DNA of 64,000 nt, from assembly GCA_022843385.1 (NCBI GenBank), contig JALHNT010000024.1:45843-109842 (forward strand), written 5' to 3'. Positions 62,014-64,000 of the stretch are shown piece after piece; within the stretch, counting starts at the first letter, position 1; each line of letters begins with the position of its first letter. Source of the DNA: Anaerolineae bacterium. GTDB lineage: Bacteria > Chloroflexota > Anaerolineae > Aggregatilineales > Phototrophicaceae. Under the pieces are notes generated by a model. It searched no databases and was not told where the DNA came from. It was given only the letters and a program-made list of their open reading frames with translations. A program made the translations under genes and the position numbers.

Positions 62014-62556
62014 CTACTGCTGCTTGTCCATCTCCTCTAAAATCGAGTAGAGCAGTTCCAGCAGCACATTCTTGACGCTTTCCTTGTCCTTGGCGATGCA
62101 CGGCAGCAGCTTGACGCTGTCTTCGATGCGCAGCGCGATGCGCAGGTCTTCGGCCCTCCAGGCATCGGGGTGATCCTGCTTGTTGGCCGCCACCACATAA
62201 GGCGTCGGCGCATAGGCGCGGAAGGTATCGAGGATGCTCTTGGCTTCGCGGAAGGTTTCCGGCTTGGCGCTATCGACCATGACCACGAACCCCAGCATAC
62301 CCTCCGCCAGAATTTCCCACATGAAGTCGAAACGGCGCTGGCCGGGGGTGCCGAACAGGTACAGCACCAGATCATCATCGACGGTGATGCGCCCAAAGTC
62401 CATCGCGACGGTGGTCGCGGACTTGACAGTGGCTTCCGACGTGTTGGCGGAAATGCCCGCTTCGGTCGATACCACTTCGATTTCGCTGATCGAACGGATG
62501 AATTCCGTCTTGCCGGCGCTGAAGGGGCCAGTGATCACCATTTTTACAGTTTGCAT
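62014..62556 (-). CDS. MglA/Arf-like small GTPase (COG2229)
   Basis: 180 residues. P-loop GPFSAGKTEF (10-19), switch MDFGR, G3 FGTPGQRRFDF and G4 ANKQD; no lipid anchor. These are cytoplasmic polarity or signalling GTPases: Myxococcus MglA controls motility polarity with a Roadblock GAP. Here the upstream gene encodes a DUF4388 protein, a frequent neighbour. A candidate effector of the GAP1 class lies nearby. The DUF4388 gene ends 42 bp upstream. Confidence 0.93.
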   Translation of the reverse strand: MQTVKMVITGPFSAGKTEFIRSISEIEVVSTEAGISANTSEATVKSATTVAMDFGRITVDDDLVLYLFGTPGQRRFDFMWEILAEGMLGFVVMVDSAKPETFREAKSILDTFRAYAPTPYVVAANKQDHPDAWRAEDLRIALRIEDSVKLLPCIAKDKESVKNVLLELLYSILEEMDKQQ

Positions 62557-62598
62557 AGGTTTCGCTCACTCTTCCGTATGAACGTCCCTCAGGACTTG

Positions 62599-63480
62599 CT
62601 AGATAGACCGAATCTTGTCGATGAGCCGACTGACGACATCCGCTTTCACAGTCGGTTTGGGTGCCTGGCGGCGGCGCTGGGAGGCGGCCTGTGCCTGCTC
62701 CATGCCCGGCGGTTTCACCAGTTCCACCAGTCCGGCCTGTTCCAGACCATACACAATCCGGCGGATTTCAATCTCCGACATGTTGTTGGCTTTGGCGATC
62801 TGCCGGATCGAGTTCTTGGGATTCACAAAGGAGACCACACGCCATTCTTCGACGCTCAGGTGGATGCCCTTGAATTTCTCTTTGGGGTTTTCCGGGAACT
62901 TCAGCGCCATATCCAGGTTGGGCAGGTGCTGCGTCAGTTCTTCAATTTCCTTGATGCGCCGCGACCCCTCGATGATGATGTTCTCCAGGTCTATCGGCAC
63001 CTGGATGCGATCCGCCGGCGGCAGGATGTTATCATCAAAGCGGAATGGCTCGTGGTTAAGCGACATCAGGTTATAGACGACATCCAGCGTGTGCTGCTTG
63101 ATGCTCTCGACAATATCGGTCTGCGACACATAGTTGGCATTAATGAGCAGCAGCGCCAGCGCCTTGTCATTGGCGTTCTTGGCGCGTTCGCGGATGATGC
63201 GTGCCTGGTCATCGGTCAGTTTGCCGGCCTTGTTCAGGACAGAAACCAGATGTCCTTCGCGGCCTTCCATCGTGGCATAGACCAGCTTGCCGGTCTTGAA
63301 GGAAATCCTCGCCCGCTCCGTCCCAGCCTCGATCCGTTCACGGCTCTTGCCGTTCACCTGTTCCGATTGACCTGTTTTCTTGGCCTGAAAAATCGTCAGC
63401 GTCCCGGTCTTGCCGGAAAGATTAATCAGGTTCAGTAACTGGGTCGTGCTAAAATCCCTCAGTTCACCCTTCAGTGGCAT
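62599..63480 (-). CDS. DUF4388 (PATAN-like) protein with C-terminal winged helix
   Basis: 293 residues. LKGELRDFSTTQLLNLINLS and KTGTLTIFQ are the DUF4388 start, with ISFKTGKLVYATM following. A helical middle contains ILPPADRIQVPIDLENIIIE and RRIKEIE. The C-terminal part (SVEEWRVVSFVNPKNSIRQI, MSEIEIRRIVYGLEQAGLVE) looks like a winged helix. It probably binds the downstream GTPase or DNA. It begins the five-gene operon; the divergent DUF3048 gene lies 117 bp away. Confidence 0.9.
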   Translation of the reverse strand: MPLKGELRDFSTTQLLNLINLSGKTGTLTIFQAKKTGQSEQVNGKSRERIEAGTERARISFKTGKLVYATMEGREGHLVSVLNKAGKLTDDQARIIRERAKNANDKALALLLINANYVSQTDIVESIKQHTLDVVYNLMSLNHEPFRFDDNILPPADRIQVPIDLENIIIEGSRRIKEIEELTQHLPNLDMALKFPENPKEKFKGIHLSVEEWRVVSFVNPKNSIRQIAKANNMSEIEIRRIVYGLEQAGLVELVKPPGMEQAQAASQRRRQAPKPTVKADVVSRLIDKIRSI

Positions 63481-63597
63481 TCAAGCCCCCTACATTCAAG
63501 ATCGGTTTGGACAAGAGCAGGAGAAATATTACCCTTGAGCCGATTATAGCTTGCGGCTATAGTCAAGTCAAACAACGGGAGCGTGTGTCCCCTGCCT

Positions 63598-64000
63598 ATG
63601 TTCAACCATCCACCAGTTGTTCATCGTCTGTTGGGCTGGCTGCTGCTGGCGCTCTGCACCGGCTGTCTGCAACCGGCTGCGCCATCGCCCGCCGCCCCAA
63701 CCAACGCTATCACCAATCCTACACCGGAAACCCAGATTGCAACACTAAAGAATGCAATTGGCCCGGACGAATTTCCTGCTGGCATCAATCGACTGACCGG
63801 ACAACCGCTGGTTGACCCGGCCCGGCTGAACCGCCGTCCGCTGCTGGTCAAGATTTCCAACGCGCCGCCGCTGGTACGTCCCCAGGCCGGGATCGGCGCG
63901 GCTGATATTGTCTACGAACATATCGTCGAAGGTGGATTGACGCGCTTTTCGGCGCTCTTCTATGGACAGGCACCGGAGCGCGTCGGCTCGATCCGCAGCG
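63598..64000 (+). CDS. DUF3048 lipoprotein, N-terminal part (3' end outside window)
   Basis: 134 codons from ATG 63598 run open to the window end. The signal peptide (VVHRLLGWLLLALCTGC) ends in a plausible lipobox with Cys23, although Cys is at -3. A Pro-rich linker leads to INRLTGQPLVDPARLNRRPL, LLVKISNAPPLVRPQAGIG and ADIVYEHIVEGGLTRFSAL, then VGSIRS, which define the DUF3048 domain (YerB in Bacillus), of unknown function on the outer face of the membrane. GTG 63583 is an alternative start. Confidence 0.85.
   Translation, partial: MFNHPPVVHRLLGWLLLALCTGCLQPAAPSPAAPTNAITNPTPETQIATLKNAIGPDEFPAGINRLTGQPLVDPARLNRRPLLVKISNAPPLVRPQAGIGAADIVYEHIVEGGLTRFSALFYGQAPERVGSIRS

Noticed and set aside
62170..63438. 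Plus-strand frame of 422 codons over the GTPase and DUF4388 genes
   Set aside because: Both genes on the other strand have strong motifs; the frame has no ribosome site and unusual composition.
1..64000. tRNA and rRNA genes
   Set aside because: No T-arm GGTTCGAATC-like motif with a matching acceptor stem, and no rRNA-like sequence, was found on reading both strands; a short or unusual RNA could still have been missed.

Overview
The window is G+C-rich (about 60 percent by eye) chromosomal DNA with densely packed genes on both strands. The gene set is typical of a Chloroflexota bacterium of the Anaerolineae type: a DUF4388-MglA GTPase pair, TIR-TPR and FHA proteins, a XisH/XisI pair, a DUF3048 lipoprotein, many secreted proteins with signal peptides or an LPxTG tail, and no outer-membrane genes. 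That assignment is an inference from gene content. No rRNA, tRNA, CRISPR array, insertion sequence or phage module was seen.

Layout. 1-9 kb: the 3' end of a methylthioadenosine-phosphorylase-like gene, a lone receiver protein, a membrane protein, a DinB-like protein, a 1,554-residue secreted repeat protein, a RecF/OLD-like ATPase and a RelE-type toxin-antitoxin pair. 9-19.5 kb: two membrane proteins, a Na+/Ca2+ antiporter, an FHA protein, a CrtC/AttH-like lipocalin, TetR plus a Rieske oxygenase with two matched operators, a WYL regulator divergent from an NmrA-like reductase, and a DrrAB-type ABC exporter. 19.5-26.5 kb: mostly single enzymes (AIM24, CoA transferase, staphylococcal-nuclease-like, OsmC, LURP-one, phosphoesterase, Asp/Glu racemase).

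26.5-34.6 kb is the most coherent system: a cupin isomerase and an atypical AroE-like dehydrogenase converge on an operon lacI-rbsA-rbsC-rbsB type. The binding protein is an internal tandem duplication of a complete sugar-binding protein. An identical 11-bp motif lies just downstream of a predicted promoter in front of each transcription unit, so the LacI protein probably controls uptake and metabolism together.

34.8-46.8 kb: an LPxTG-anchored DUF11 surface protein, a 994-bp gene-free tract full of degenerate short repeats, a TIR-TM-TPR protein, an AlkZ-like protein, an SGNH-like membrane protein, an aldo-keto reductase and a phosphoesterase. 46.8-55 kb: a YkgJ-like Cys-cluster protein, an SH3 protein, a catalytically dead half-galactokinase, XisH/XisI, an antitoxin-like protein, a CrtU-like FAD oxidoreductase, a membrane protein and a hydantoinase B. 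55-64 kb: a 1,064-residue protein with an N-terminus resembling GTPase-associated proteins, then a leftward operon DUF4388 - MglA-like GTPase - alpha/beta hydrolase - hexapeptide protein - acetamidase, and the start of a DUF3048 lipoprotein.

The observations most worth following are the duplicated binding protein and its two-promoter LacI regulon, the pseudo-galactokinase beside XisH/XisI, the GTPase-associated-like protein near an MglA operon, the duplicated Cys module in the large secreted protein, and a dispersed intergenic repeat present in inverted orientation at about 24.6 and 38.65 kb.
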